The position numbers and the translations under genes were made by a program. A DNA stretch of 64,000 nt from Pseudovibrio sp000156235 (GTDB lineage Bacteria; Pseudomonadota; Alphaproteobacteria; Rhizobiales; Stappiaceae). Location: the NCBI RefSeq assembly GCF_000156235.1, contig NZ_DS996810.1, forward strand, positions 186,001 to 250,000, in the 5' to 3' direction. Under the pieces are notes generated by a model. The model was not told the DNA's origin. It ran no database searches and saw only the letters and a program-made list of their open reading frames with translations. Below, piece by piece: positions 7,412-16,420 of this stretch (within the stretch, counting starts at the first letter, position 1; each line of letters begins with the position of its first letter).

Positions 7412-8818
7412 ATGTCGCAGGCCAAAACTCTTTACGATAAGATCTGGGACCACCACGTGGTCAGCACGCAAGAAGACGGTACTTGCCTGCTTTACATTGA
7501 CCGCCACCTGGTACACGAAGTAACAAGCCCGCAGGCATTTGAAGGCCTGCGCATGGCTGGACGTCAGGTTCGTCACCCTAAGCGTACACTGGCTGTTGTT
7601 GACCACAACGTTCCAACCACTGACCGTTCCAAGGGCATCGATGACCCTGAGAGCGCGCTGCAGGTTCAGACACTAGCAGACAACGCTGCTGAGTTTGGCG
7701 TTGAGTACTACTCTGAGCTCGACCAGCGTCAGGGCGTCGTGCACATCGTTGGCCCGGAGCAGGGCTTTACTCTGCCAGGCATGACGATTGTTTGTGGTGA
7801 TAGTCATACGTCCACACACGGTGCATTCGGCTCCCTCGCTCACGGTATTGGTACTTCTGAAGTGGAGCACGTTCTGGCAACCCAGACGCTGATCCAGAAG
7901 AAGGCGAAAAACCTGCGTGTGACCGTAAATGGTCAGCTGCCTGAAGGTGTTACCGCGAAAGATATCGTTCTGGCGATCATCGGTGAGTTGGGCACTGCTG
8001 GTGGCACTGGCTACGTGATCGAATATGCTGGTGAAGCAATCCGTGGTCTTTCCATGGAAGGTCGTATGACCGTTTGTAACATGTCTATTGAGGCTGGCGC
8101 ACGTGCTGGTCTGATTGCTCCGGATGAGAAGACCTATGAGTACCTGAAGGGTCGTCCGAAGTCTCCAAAAGGCGCAGCATGGGAGCAGGCTGTTTCTTAC
8201 TGGGAAACCCTGTTCACTGACGAGAATGCTGAATTCGATAAGGAAATCGTTCTGGACGCAGCGAACTTGCCTCCAATCGTGACTTGGGGTTCTTCTCCTG
8301 AAGACGTTGTTTCAGTGACTGGTGTTGTTCCAAACCCTGCTGATATCGAAGACGATAACCGCCGTGCTTCTAAAGAACGTGCTCTGGAATATATGGGCGT
8401 TGAAGCGGGTCAGAAGATCACTGACATCAAGGTTGATCGTGTGTTTGTTGGTTCCTGTACCAATGGCCGCATCGAAGATCTGCGCGAAGCAGCAGCGGTT
8501 GTTAAGGGCAAGAAGGTTGCTGACACTGTGAGCGCGATGATCGTACCGGGTTCCGGTCTGGTGAAAGCACAGGCGGAAGCGGAAGGTCTGGATGAGATCT
8601 TCAAGGATGCAGGCTTTGAATGGCGTGAGCCGGGCTGTTCCATGTGTCTGGCGATGAATGCCGACAAGCTGAAGCCGGGTGAGCGTTGTGCTTCTACGTC
8701 CAACCGTAACTTCGAAGGCCGTCAGGGCTTCAAGGGCCGTACGCACCTTGTTTCTCCTGGCATGGCTGCCGCAGCGGCGATCGCAGGTCACTTTGTTGAC
8801 GTGCGCGACTGGAAGTAA
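7412..8818 (+). CDS. leuC: 3-isopropylmalate dehydratase large subunit
   Basis: Isomerises 2-isopropylmalate to 3-isopropylmalate in leucine synthesis, together with LeuD, which is not in the window. The start at 7412 (MSQAKTLYDKIWD) is chosen over an in-frame start 32 codons upstream because AGGAGA lies nine bases before it and the product, 468 residues, has the family length. Aconitase-type [4Fe-4S] ligands are present: one cysteine in VGSCTNGR (near 348) and two in GCSMC (near 408 and 411). HTSTHGAFG and the RNFEGRQG substrate-binding loop are intact. A terminator follows at 8842-8877. Confidence 0.97.
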   Translation: MSQAKTLYDKIWDHHVVSTQEDGTCLLYIDRHLVHEVTSPQAFEGLRMAGRQVRHPKRTLAVVDHNVPTTDRSKGIDDPESALQVQTLADNAAEFGVEYYSELDQRQGVVHIVGPEQGFTLPGMTIVCGDSHTSTHGAFGSLAHGIGTSEVEHVLATQTLIQKKAKNLRVTVNGQLPEGVTAKDIVLAIIGELGTAGGTGYVIEYAGEAIRGLSMEGRMTVCNMSIEAGARAGLIAPDEKTYEYLKGRPKSPKGAAWEQAVSYWETLFTDENAEFDKEIVLDAANLPPIVTWGSSPEDVVSVTGVVPNPADIEDDNRRASKERALEYMGVEAGQKITDIKVDRVFVGSCTNGRIEDLREAAAVVKGKKVADTVSAMIVPGSGLVKAQAEAEGLDEIFKDAGFEWREPGCSMCLAMNADKLKPGERCASTSNRNFEGRQGFKGRTHLVSPGMAAAAAIAGHFVDVRDWK

Positions 8819-8841
8819 TCACTGCTAAGAATTCAAAGAGA

Positions 8842-8877
8842 AGCGGGAGTAGGCGACTATTCCCGCTTTTTTTATTT
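8842..8877 (+). terminator. leuC: Intrinsic terminator after leuC
   Basis: AGCGGGA (8842-8848) pairs with TCCCGCT (8861-8867) across a 12-base loop and is followed by a T-rich tract. Confidence 0.85.
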
Positions 8878-9042
8878 TGCGGGATTGGCAGCGACCTGAT
8901 GGATTTTGCCGAGCTAAGCCTCTGATCTGCTTACGCTCTGTCTGAGCGGGCAGGTACCGCGTTTTGAATTCCTTAGGGTAAGAGGCAGTGTCAGACTTCA
9001 CATAGCTGTCATTTGGGGCCTACAATATCACAGCATCTCAAG

Positions 9043-9648
9043 ATGATTTCCGTTTGGTACTCTAAGCCAGACGAAACTCCGGAGTATGTTGTGAACGCAG
9101 TCGTTTCAGAAGGCGCTTTCCCAGCGCTTGTGTTGAATGCAGATTATCGGCCCCTCTCTTACTATCCCTTGTCGCTCTGGGGATGGCAGGAAGCGGTGAA
9201 GGCTGTGTTTTTAGACCGGGTGAACATCGTCTCAGAGTATGATCAGGTTGTCCGCAGCCCAAGCTTCGAGTTTCAGCTCCCGAGCGTTGTAGCGCTCAAG
9301 TCATTTGTCGAGACTGAGAGAAATCCGGCTTTTACGCGGTTTAACGTGTTCCTGAGAGATAAGTTTCAGTGCCAGTATTGCGGTTCTGAGAGAGATCTGA
9401 CGTTTGATCACCTTATTCCGCGTAGCAAAGGCGGACTGACGACATGGGATAATGTCATAACAGCCTGCTCGCCTTGTAACTTGCGGAAAGCGAATAAATC
9501 CTGGCAGGAAATGAACATGCGCCCTATGCAAATGCCGTTCATCCCACGCGTTCAGGACCTGCATAACAACGGTCGCTTGTTCCCGCCAAACTACCTCCAC
9601 GAAAGCTGGCTGGATTTCCTTTACTGGGACAGCGAATTGGAGCCGTGA
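9043..9648 (+). CDS. HNH endonuclease family protein
   Basis: Zinc-stabilised HNH nuclease fold. Cys110 and Cys113 (CQYC) pair with Cys142 and Cys145 (CSPC) to bind zinc. Asp122-His123 and Asn137 form the HNH catalytic signature. The N-terminal half (PALVLNADYRPLSYYPLSLW) and the C-terminal LFPPNYLHESWLDFLYW are typical of a family conserved across Hyphomicrobiales, usually a single chromosomal copy of unknown role rather than an obvious mobile-element gene. The start is uncertain: ATG at 9043 is listed, but GTG at 9091 has a better Shine-Dalgarno (GGAG, six bases away) and fits typical homologue length; a TTG at 9013 is also open. Confidence 0.85.
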   Translation: MISVWYSKPDETPEYVVNAVVSEGAFPALVLNADYRPLSYYPLSLWGWQEAVKAVFLDRVNIVSEYDQVVRSPSFEFQLPSVVALKSFVETERNPAFTRFNVFLRDKFQCQYCGSERDLTFDHLIPRSKGGLTTWDNVITACSPCNLRKANKSWQEMNMRPMQMPFIPRVQDLHNNGRLFPPNYLHESWLDFLYWDSELEP

Positions 9649-9774
9649 TTGCAGTTAATGGTTTGTTAGCCATCTGCCTCAAAACTTCCGATAAAGTTGA
9701 GTGATTAATACCCGCGATACCTCCCTTATATTATGCTAGGCATAATTACATGGGCATCGATGGTGGGCATCACG

Positions 9775-11199
9775 ATGGGTTACTTCAAGCAATTCTCCGA
9801 TCAATTCAAGAAGTTCAATCGCTCCGAAGATGGAGTGGTTGCAGTGCTTGTGGCATTTCTCATGGTGCTGCTTATTGTTTTTGCTGGAATGGCAATTGAC
9901 TTTGGTTTGGGGTTCAACACCCGAAGGGCAGTTAACCAGGCTTTGGATGCGGCTGTTCTTGCAGTCGCGAACAAACTTTCAACTACAGAACTGAGTTCGA
10001 ATACGGTTGATAGTTTGATTGATCAGTACTTTGAAGAGAATCTTAAAAACTCAGTCGGTGGAGATGTAGTACATACCAAGCCGGTTGTTACATATGACCC
10101 TAAAGGAGACACTGTAGCTGCTACGGCAACAGCAACAGTGAAAACTAGCTTCTTGCCCGTTCTAAAGCTGTTGAACTCTGAATCTGGTGATTTTGGTGAG
10201 TTAACAGTCACCAGTAGTTCTACAGCTCGCTTCCCAAAAACAAAGGTTGAAGTGGCTGTTGTTGTTGATGTTACTGGGTCAATGTCAGGTTCTATAGGAA
10301 GTCTTAAGACTGCTTCCAGGGATATGCTGGACACTTTATTACCGGATGACAATACGCGATTACAAAGTCGAGTTCGAATATCGTATGTGCCTTACAATGT
10401 GGGTGTAAAGCTTGATAAAACTCTGGCAAGAAAAGCAACGTTCGAAAAAAGTCAGTACGGATGTGTTCATGCTCGTGTGCGTGATCTAGCCTATAGCGGT
10501 GAAAATCACGATTACGAAGACGAAGATGATGATGAGCGTGTCGACTATATTGGGACCAACTATAGCTGGTGCCCAAATGCTCAAATGGTTCCTTTGACAA
10601 ATGACCGAACGAAGATTGAGAGTTCGATCAATGCACTTAGAGCGAGTAGTGCAACTGCCGGTCAAATAGGCATTGCGTGGGGATGGTATACTCTATCTCC
10701 CGAGTGGAGAGGTTTCTGGCCTACTGAAAGCAAGCCGGACTTTTATGACAATAACGGCGTCAGAAAGTATGCTGTTTTGATGACTGATGGTTCTTTTAAT
10801 GCATACTATGCTGCTGATTACTCCAAGGCAGATGCAGAACATAAGAAGTTAATCAAAAACAAAAGTGATGTGCAGAATTCGCAAGATCCTATGGATAGCG
10901 GCAAGTTAGATGCCGATGATCATAAGAAAATAGCAAGTAAAGTTAAATGGGAGTATGATTACAGCTCAAGTTTGAGTGGTGTTCCTTTTAAGACTGCATC
11001 CAACTTATGTAAGAATATGAAAAAAGAAGACATCGTAATTTATACAGTATTCTTTGGGAGTGATTACAAAGGTAAGAAAATCATGGAAGAATGTGCATCA
11101 AATTCCGAGACATTTTACCATGCAACCAATCAATCTGCTCTAATTCAGGCGTTCTCAAGTATCGCGAACGACATTAAAAGTATTTATTTGTCTCAGTAA
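9775..11199 (+). CDS. TadG-like pilus assembly protein with von Willebrand A domain
   Basis: 474 residues from the ATG at 9775, which has GGTGGG seven bases upstream; in-frame ATGs at 9733 and 9760 are alternatives. The N-terminus (SEDGVVAVLVAFLMVLLIVFAGMA) is the hydrophobic TadE/TadG-type prepilin-like segment. A von Willebrand A domain begins near residue 165 with the metal-ion site DVTGSMS and later MTDGS. These proteins are usually secreted or membrane-tethered with Flp/Tad pili or act in surface adhesion. No other tad gene is nearby, so this is an orphan copy. The central part is rich in Asp/Glu. Confidence 0.82.
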   Translation: MGYFKQFSDQFKKFNRSEDGVVAVLVAFLMVLLIVFAGMAIDFGLGFNTRRAVNQALDAAVLAVANKLSTTELSSNTVDSLIDQYFEENLKNSVGGDVVHTKPVVTYDPKGDTVAATATATVKTSFLPVLKLLNSESGDFGELTVTSSSTARFPKTKVEVAVVVDVTGSMSGSIGSLKTASRDMLDTLLPDDNTRLQSRVRISYVPYNVGVKLDKTLARKATFEKSQYGCVHARVRDLAYSGENHDYEDEDDDERVDYIGTNYSWCPNAQMVPLTNDRTKIESSINALRASSATAGQIGIAWGWYTLSPEWRGFWPTESKPDFYDNNGVRKYAVLMTDGSFNAYYAADYSKADAEHKKLIKNKSDVQNSQDPMDSGKLDADDHKKIASKVKWEYDYSSSLSGVPFKTASNLCKNMKKEDIVIYTVFFGSDYKGKKIMEECASNSETFYHATNQSALIQAFSSIANDIKSIYLSQ

Positions 11200-11223
11200 A
11201 GTTTGATGCTCATTCAGCAACGA

Positions 11224-11250
11224 AAAACCCCGCCAGTTCGGCGGGGTTTT
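11224..11250. terminator. Bidirectional terminator between the TadG-like gene and acs
   Basis: AAAACCCCGCC (11224-11234) and GGCGGGGTTTT (11240-11250) form an 11-bp stem with a five-base loop. The A and T tracts serve both converging genes. Confidence 0.9.
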
Positions 11251-11277
11251 GTGTTTTCAGTCTGCTATCTGACAAAC

Positions 11278-13227
11278 CTATACCGTTTCAGCCCGGTTTT
11301 GGCGGTTGTCGATTAGGTCGCCTACTACGGTTGGGTCGGCGAGGGTTGAGGTGTCGCCTAGGTTTTCGAAGCTGTCCTCTGCGATTTTGCGAAGGATGCG
11401 GCGCATGATTTTACCGCTTCGAGTCTTTGGTAGACCTGGGGCGAACTGAATAAGGTCAGGGGATGCAATTGGGCCGATTTCGGCGCGAACGTGCTTCACC
11501 AGTTTCTTTTTCAGTTCTTCAGACGGCTCAAGGCCTTCCATGAGGGTGACATAAGCGTAGATGCCCTGACCCTTCACATCGTGCGGGTAGCCCACTACAG
11601 CGGCTTCTGAGACGTCTGGGTGAGCGACGAGAGCGCTTTCTACTTCCGCGGTGCCCATACGGTGGCCGGAAACGTTGATTACATCATCTACGCGGCCTGT
11701 GATCCAGTAGTAACCGTCTTCGTCACGGCGGCAGCCGTCACCAGTGAAGTACAGGCCTTTGTAGGTTGCGAAGTAGGTCTGGACGAAGCGCTCGTGATCT
11801 CCGTAGACCGTACGCATCTGGCCTGGCCAGCTGTCTGTGATGACGAGGTTACCTTCGGTGGCGCCTTCCTGGAAGTTGCCTTCTGCATCAACGATTGCAG
11901 GTTGGATTCCAAAGAATGGTCGGGTTGCAGAGCCTGGTTTGAGGTCTGTTGCACCCGGCAGTGGCGTGATCAGGATGCCGCCGGTTTCCGTTTGCCACCA
12001 TGTATCCACGATTGGGCAGCGCTGCTCACCAACCACGTTGTGGTACCACATCCATGCTTCTGGATTGATCGGTTCACCAACGGAGCCAAGAATACGGAGG
12101 GACTTGCGGGATGTGTTGGTGACGTGCTCATCGCCTGCACCCATCAATGCGCGAATTGCAGTTGGGGCAGTGTAGAAGATGTTGACGTTGTGCTTGTCAC
12201 AAACTTCCCAGAAGCGACCTGCAGTTGGGTAGGTTGGCACACCTTCGAACATCAGGGTTGTGGCGCCGTTTGCGAGTGGGCCGTAGAGAATGTAGCTGTG
12301 GCCTGTGACCCAGCCAACGTCAGCTGTACACCAGTAGACTTCGCCCGGATGATAGTCGAAGACGTATTGGTGCGTCATGGATGCGTAGACGAGGTAACCG
12401 CCCGAGGTGTGCATGACGCCTTTGGGCTGCCCTGTGGAGCCAGAGGTGTAGAGGATGAAGAGTGGGTCTTCAGCATTCATTTCAGCTGGCGGGCAGTCTG
12501 CTGAGACTTTTTCGATCTCTTCGTGGTACCAAAGGTCACGGCCTTCAGTCATGTTGATGTTGCCACCGGTGCGTTTCGCGACGAACACTTTGTCGACGTT
12601 TCCGCATTTCTCGATTGCGCGGTCGGTGTTTTCCTTCAGCGGCACGGTTCTGCCACCGCGAACGCCTTCGTCAGCGGTGATCACGAAGCGAGAGGAACAG
12701 TCCTCAATACGGCCTGCAAGGCTGTCTGGTGAGAAACCACCGAACACAACTGAATGCACGGCACCGATGCGGGCACAGGCGAGCATTGCGTAGGCTGCTT
12801 CAGGGATCATTGGCATGTAGACAGTGACGCGGTCACCTTTTTTGACGCCATTGGCCAGCAAAACATTTGCGAAGCGATTTACGGCTTCAGAAAGCTGCTT
12901 ATAGGTGATGGTTTTGCTTTGATCCGGCTCATCACCCTCCCAGATGATTGCAGGCTGATCGCCGCGTTCTGCCAGATGACGGTCAATACAGTTTGCTGCT
13001 ACGTTCAGCGTGCCGTCTTCAAACCATTTGATGGAAACATTGTGATAGTCATAGGAGGTGTTTTTAACGGTTTTGTAGGGTTTGATCCAATCAATCCGCT
13101 TTCCGTGCTCCCCCCAGAATCCGTCGGGATCTTCAACGGACTTGTTGTACATCTCCAAGTACTGCTCGTTGTTGAGCAGGGCGTTTTCGGCAATCTCAGC
13201 CGGTACTGGATACACATCACCAGTCAT
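11278..13227 (-). CDS. acs: Acetyl-CoA synthetase
   Basis: Activates acetate to acetyl-CoA via acetyl-AMP. The start at 13227 (MTGDVYPVPAEI) is chosen because GGGGAG lies seven bases upstream; an in-frame ATG eight codons earlier lacks this. The 649-residue product has the N-terminal acetyl-CoA synthetase domain, the adenylation P-loop YTSGSTGQPKG, the hinge region TGDGCRRDEDGYYWITGR, and the C-terminal PKTRSGKIMRR whose lysine is the usual acetylation target. A perfect 11-bp inverted repeat lies 101-143 bp upstream (13328-13370) and may be regulatory. Confidence 0.97.
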   Translation of the reverse strand: MTGDVYPVPAEIAENALLNNEQYLEMYNKSVEDPDGFWGEHGKRIDWIKPYKTVKNTSYDYHNVSIKWFEDGTLNVAANCIDRHLAERGDQPAIIWEGDEPDQSKTITYKQLSEAVNRFANVLLANGVKKGDRVTVYMPMIPEAAYAMLACARIGAVHSVVFGGFSPDSLAGRIEDCSSRFVITADEGVRGGRTVPLKENTDRAIEKCGNVDKVFVAKRTGGNINMTEGRDLWYHEEIEKVSADCPPAEMNAEDPLFILYTSGSTGQPKGVMHTSGGYLVYASMTHQYVFDYHPGEVYWCTADVGWVTGHSYILYGPLANGATTLMFEGVPTYPTAGRFWEVCDKHNVNIFYTAPTAIRALMGAGDEHVTNTSRKSLRILGSVGEPINPEAWMWYHNVVGEQRCPIVDTWWQTETGGILITPLPGATDLKPGSATRPFFGIQPAIVDAEGNFQEGATEGNLVITDSWPGQMRTVYGDHERFVQTYFATYKGLYFTGDGCRRDEDGYYWITGRVDDVINVSGHRMGTAEVESALVAHPDVSEAAVVGYPHDVKGQGIYAYVTLMEGLEPSEELKKKLVKHVRAEIGPIASPDLIQFAPGLPKTRSGKIMRRILRKIAEDSFENLGDTSTLADPTVVGDLIDNRQNRAETV

Positions 13228-13327
13228 GGTCAATCTCCCCATTTCCTCCACGGGTAATCACATACCCAACTCCTGTGGCGTATTATGGGCAGCTGCCGTT
13301 GGGGCGTCTAGCGCTTATGCTTCGAAC

Positions 13328-13370
13328 TTTCGTAGGTCCCGTTCTCTCTAGGTTCGTTTGACCTACGAAA
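13328..13370. promoter_or_regulatory. acs: Inverted repeat upstream of acs
   Basis: TTTCGTAGGTC (13328-13338) and GACCTACGAAA (13360-13370) are perfect 11-bp arms around a 21-base spacer. It lies between acs and the DUF1761 gene, both on the minus strand. No T-run follows on the minus strand, so an operator or a leader structure is likelier than a terminator. Confidence 0.5.
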
Positions 13371-13403
13371 ATTCAGCAATAGGCGATTGGTCGAAGTGGT
13401 GTT

Positions 13404-13802
13404 TTATCCGGAAATCAGAGCGTAAACAGCGCCTTGAACCATGAGGACGCCAAGCCAGTGGCCAGCATCGATAAAGGTCAGCATCCATGAAGCGCGTTGA
13501 AACTTGTGATTGACGATAAGGCCAGTCAGAACAAACCCGCCCCAAATCACGATAGCTGCAGTGATGCCGCTGATGATGGTGACTGATCCTGAATAAACAA
13601 GAATTCCGGCCAGTACGAAGGCCATGATCATTTCGCAGAGAAAAGTGACGACGTAGGTAGAAGGCGACATCTGAACATCTTCTTCAGAGATGCCGACAGC
13701 TTTCATCCATGAATATGAAAGTACATAGTACCAAATAGAACCGAAAATATATGAGGCGATTCCAGCGGCAAGCACACCCGGTAAGTAAATTCCTTCAATC
13801 AT
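13404..13802 (-). CDS. DUF1761 family membrane protein
   Basis: Small integral membrane protein of 132 residues from the ATG at 13802, which has CAGGGTG upstream; an in-frame ATG at 13835 has no ribosome site. Four hydrophobic segments are visible: GVLAAGIASYIFGSIWYYVL, a second around TYVVTFLCEMIMAFVLAGIL, a third around ITAAIVIWGGFVLTGLIV, and a C-terminal one around WLGVLMVQGAVYALI. The layout fits the DUF1761 family, whose function is unknown. It stands alone between acs and a glutathione S-transferase gene. Confidence 0.75.
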   Translation of the reverse strand: MIEGIYLPGVLAAGIASYIFGSIWYYVLSYSWMKAVGISEEDVQMSPSTYVVTFLCEMIMAFVLAGILVYSGSVTIISGITAAIVIWGGFVLTGLIVNHKFQRASWMLTFIDAGHWLGVLMVQGAVYALISG

Positions 13803-13926
13803 ATCAATACACCCTGTATAAGATATGGTGTGCACATGATTTAGTATTTCTTATCTGGGAAATGTATTGAAAATATTGGGAGGCATCAAGGGCAGGTGAA
13901 ATGAATTAGCCTTTGAATGCTTTGGG

Positions 13927-13955
13927 AGAGGGTGGTGAGCTCCACCCTCTTTTTT
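13927..13955 (+). terminator. Hairpin with plus-strand T-tract near the GST 3' end
   Basis: AGAGGGTGG (13927-13935) and CCACCCTCT (13942-13950) form a perfect 9-bp stem with a six-base loop and T6 following on the plus strand. The neighbouring genes are both on the minus strand, so the U-tract faces away from them. It may still act as the 3' hairpin of the glutathione S-transferase message. Confidence 0.55.
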
Positions 13956-13962
13956 ACGATAA

Positions 13963-14565
13963 TCAGAGTTGAGCAAGTGCTTTTTCGTTGGCTTTTGCCA
14001 GAGCAGGTCGGGCTAAAACTCTTGAGAAATAGTCGCTTACTGGGCCTTCAGGCCACTCGAACTTGGAAACTTTGGCCCAGAATGCGCAGTGTCCAATGAT
14101 GATGTCGGCAATGGTGAAGGTGTCTCCCATCGCCCATGTGTTTCCATTTAGGCGTGCTTCCAGGTATTTCATCGACCTCGCCCATTCGAAGCGACAGGCT
14201 GGTTTGATGTCGGGGACGCGCTGATCTTCCGGGTGAATGAATGAGTGTTTTGCAGCCATCCAAAGGATTGAGTCCATCTCATCCAGTGCAAAGTTTGTGA
14301 AACTGTCCTGTTGGGCACGTTCCAGAGTTCCAGCAGGGAAGGAAAGGCCTGAATGTTTGTCTGCCAGATATGTGCAGATGGCTGTTGAATCGTAAATGGT
14401 TTCATCGCCGATGATCAGGGCAGGAATTTTGCCTGAAGGATTTACGGCATAAACATTTTCATGGTGCGGTTTACTTGGAACGACCTCGTAAGGCAGACCC
14501 AGCTCTTCCAAGAGCCACAAAACCCGCATGGTTCTTGATTGCGGGTGTCCAATAACTTTGTACAT
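13963..14565 (-). CDS. Glutathione S-transferase family protein
   Basis: 200 residues from the ATG at 14565, preceded by GAGGAG; the longer open frame upstream is non-coding. The N-terminal thioredoxin-like domain has SRTMRVLWLLEELGLPYE, the NPSGKIPALI cis-proline segment and the D-S-T-A glutathione-binding turn. The C-terminal helical domain has the N-capping motif TFTIADIIIGH. The expected role is glutathione conjugation or reduction in the cytoplasm; the substrate is unknown. Monocistronic, divergent from dacA. Confidence 0.88.
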   Translation of the reverse strand: MYKVIGHPQSRTMRVLWLLEELGLPYEVVPSKPHHENVYAVNPSGKIPALIIGDETIYDSTAICTYLADKHSGLSFPAGTLERAQQDSFTNFALDEMDSILWMAAKHSFIHPEDQRVPDIKPACRFEWARSMKYLEARLNGNTWAMGDTFTIADIIIGHCAFWAKVSKFEWPEGPVSDYFSRVLARPALAKANEKALAQL

Positions 14566-15051
14566 GAAATCCTCCTCATTTCCCTGATCATCGGTGGGCT
14601 TTGACGAAAAGGGAAGCCTCGTTGTTTGAGACTTGAGGATAAGAGCGGATGATTTGAACGGAGAAGCAGTTAATCTGGATAGTTGATTGACAGTTAGACT
14701 GAAAGTTATGGCTTTCCTTGCTCTCTGCATAGGTTACCCCTCACAACTGAAGGGGTGATTGCTACAGTGTCTCTTTGATAGCCTGATTTCATAAAATAAC
14801 CATCAGAAGAAATTCCTCTGAAATGTTTGGAAATGGCGGTCTTTTGCTGATAATGTCGCCCCCAATATTTCAGGAGAGACACCAAATTCTATTCCCGGTG
14901 TCTGGTGACATAGTTTTTATTGTTTACCGTTACAGTGTTGCCCATCGATAGCTTGGGCCGTTCATGGAATTAAACTGGCAACGAAGCTATCGACGTCAGC
15001 GATGCAAAGGGTGCTTGCTGCAAATATTGGTAGGCGTGGAGCGACAATATC
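14566..15051. other. Divergent intergenic region between the GST gene and dacA
   Basis: 486 bp without a gene. It contains a short stem ACCCCT/AGGGGT just upstream of the GST gene, a GACACC/GGTGTC stem near 14880-14905, and a perfect 10-bp inverted repeat at 14945-14993 close to dacA. It must carry both promoters, but none is clear enough to call. Confidence 0.35.
14945..14993. promoter_or_regulatory. Inverted repeat upstream of dacA
   Basis: TCGATAGCTT (14945-14954) and AAGCTATCGA (14984-14993) are perfect 10-bp arms separated by 29 bases, ending 58 bp before the dacA start. This could be a double operator site or a leader hairpin. Confidence 0.45.
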
Positions 15052-16395
15052 GTGAATTTTTCAGTTTATTGGATTACGCAGAAGGTTCGATTTCTTGCTG
15101 TTTTCGCGGTAGCTCTGGGCTCATTGCTCTCAACGGCTCGTGCTGATATCGCTGCCTGGTTGCTGATGGATGCTGATAATGGACAAGTGCTTGAGCATAA
15201 TGCTGCTTTTGATCGCTGGTATCCTGCTTCTCTCACCAAAATGATGACTGCTTATGTGGCTTTTCAGCATATCTCCCGAGGGGATATGGCGATGAGCGAT
15301 ATGGTGATGGTCTCTCAAAATGCACTCAATCAGCCGCCGAGCAAGATGGGTTTCAAGGTTGGAACTACTATCACGCTTGATAATGCGTTGAAGATGATTC
15401 TTGTGAAGTCTGCTAATGATATCGCGGTTGCTGTTGCTGAGCGGGTTGGGGGGACTGAAGAAAACTTCATCACCATGATGAATGCTAATGCGCGTCGTAT
15501 GGGCATGTTGCACACCAACTTCGTGAACCCGCATGGTTTGCCAGACAATCGTCAGGTCACCACTGCGCGGGATATGGCTATTCTTGCGCGAGAGCTTTGG
15601 AACAAGTTTCCGCAGTATCGTTCTTACATGAGCCATCCGGGAATTCGCTTTGGACGCAGAACGTTTCGGTCAGGTAATAGAGACTTTCTGCTGCGGACAG
15701 CTGGCGCGAACGGTATGAAAACCGGCTATATTTGTAACTCCGGCTTCAATGTTGCGACCTCGGCCACGCGAAATGGCAGGACTGTTATTGCGATTGTTTT
15801 GGGGGCAGCTTCCAGCCTAGAACGGTCTGCTTTTGCCAAGAAGCTGATTGATTCCGGTTTTAAGAAGACTACTGGAACGAACATTGGAGTCTTCCGGGGT
15901 AGCGGTAAACAAGCCCCGCCTAAAGACAGATATTGCAAGCGTAATGCCAAACCAACGGCTCAGCAGCTGGTGGATCGATTTGGCAGTAATCGTGGCTCTG
16001 CAAGCATGATGGCCTATGCGGATGCTGGCAGCCCGAGCCCGAAAGGAAAATCCATTCGCCTTTCCAAAAAGAAGGTGAACTGGGGGCTGGTTTTTGAAGA
16101 GATCTTGGGACCTCAGCTGAAGTCCTATGCACCGGTGACCGTTCGTGTTGGTAATGAGCATCCTGTTGTTGCGCTTAAGAAAATGGGCAACGCAGTACCG
16201 ATGCCGACACCGAAGCCAGGATCAAAGGGTAGTTTGGAGAGACAGCCGATTGGCGGTATTCAGCAGCCTGTTCTGAATGTGCCAGTGGGTAAGGGGGCTT
16301 CGCTGCAGCCATTAAAGTCCAGCTCTAAACGAGATTTGTTTGGCAGCCCGGGTGGGCTCTATGCTAATACGCCTGTCTTCGGTAAAACGCAGTAA
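15052..16395 (+). CDS. dacA: D-alanyl-D-alanine carboxypeptidase (penicillin-binding protein 5/6 type)
   Basis: Peptidase family S11 enzyme that trims the terminal D-Ala from peptidoglycan pentapeptides in the periplasm. GTG start with GGAG ten bases upstream. A signal peptide spans about residues 11-31 (RFLAVFAVALGSLLSTARA). Active-site motifs are SLTK (60-63, Ser60 nucleophile), SAN (120-122) and KTG (223-225). At 447 residues it is longer than the catalytic core. The C-terminal ~150 residues, rich in Pro, Gly and Lys, do not show a clear amphipathic PBP5 anchor helix. The gene symbol is by family. Confidence 0.9.
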   Translation: MNFSVYWITQKVRFLAVFAVALGSLLSTARADIAAWLLMDADNGQVLEHNAAFDRWYPASLTKMMTAYVAFQHISRGDMAMSDMVMVSQNALNQPPSKMGFKVGTTITLDNALKMILVKSANDIAVAVAERVGGTEENFITMMNANARRMGMLHTNFVNPHGLPDNRQVTTARDMAILARELWNKFPQYRSYMSHPGIRFGRRTFRSGNRDFLLRTAGANGMKTGYICNSGFNVATSATRNGRTVIAIVLGAASSLERSAFAKKLIDSGFKKTTGTNIGVFRGSGKQAPPKDRYCKRNAKPTAQQLVDRFGSNRGSASMMAYADAGSPSPKGKSIRLSKKKVNWGLVFEEILGPQLKSYAPVTVRVGNEHPVVALKKMGNAVPMPTPKPGSKGSLERQPIGGIQQPVLNVPVGKGASLQPLKSSSKRDLFGSPGGLYANTPVFGKTQ

Positions 16396-16420
16396 CCGTA
16401 GCTACAGGCAGTGCAGAATT

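Noticed and set aside
11620..12504. 294-codon plus-strand frame inside acs
   Set aside because: It lies wholly opposite the acetyl-CoA synthetase motifs.
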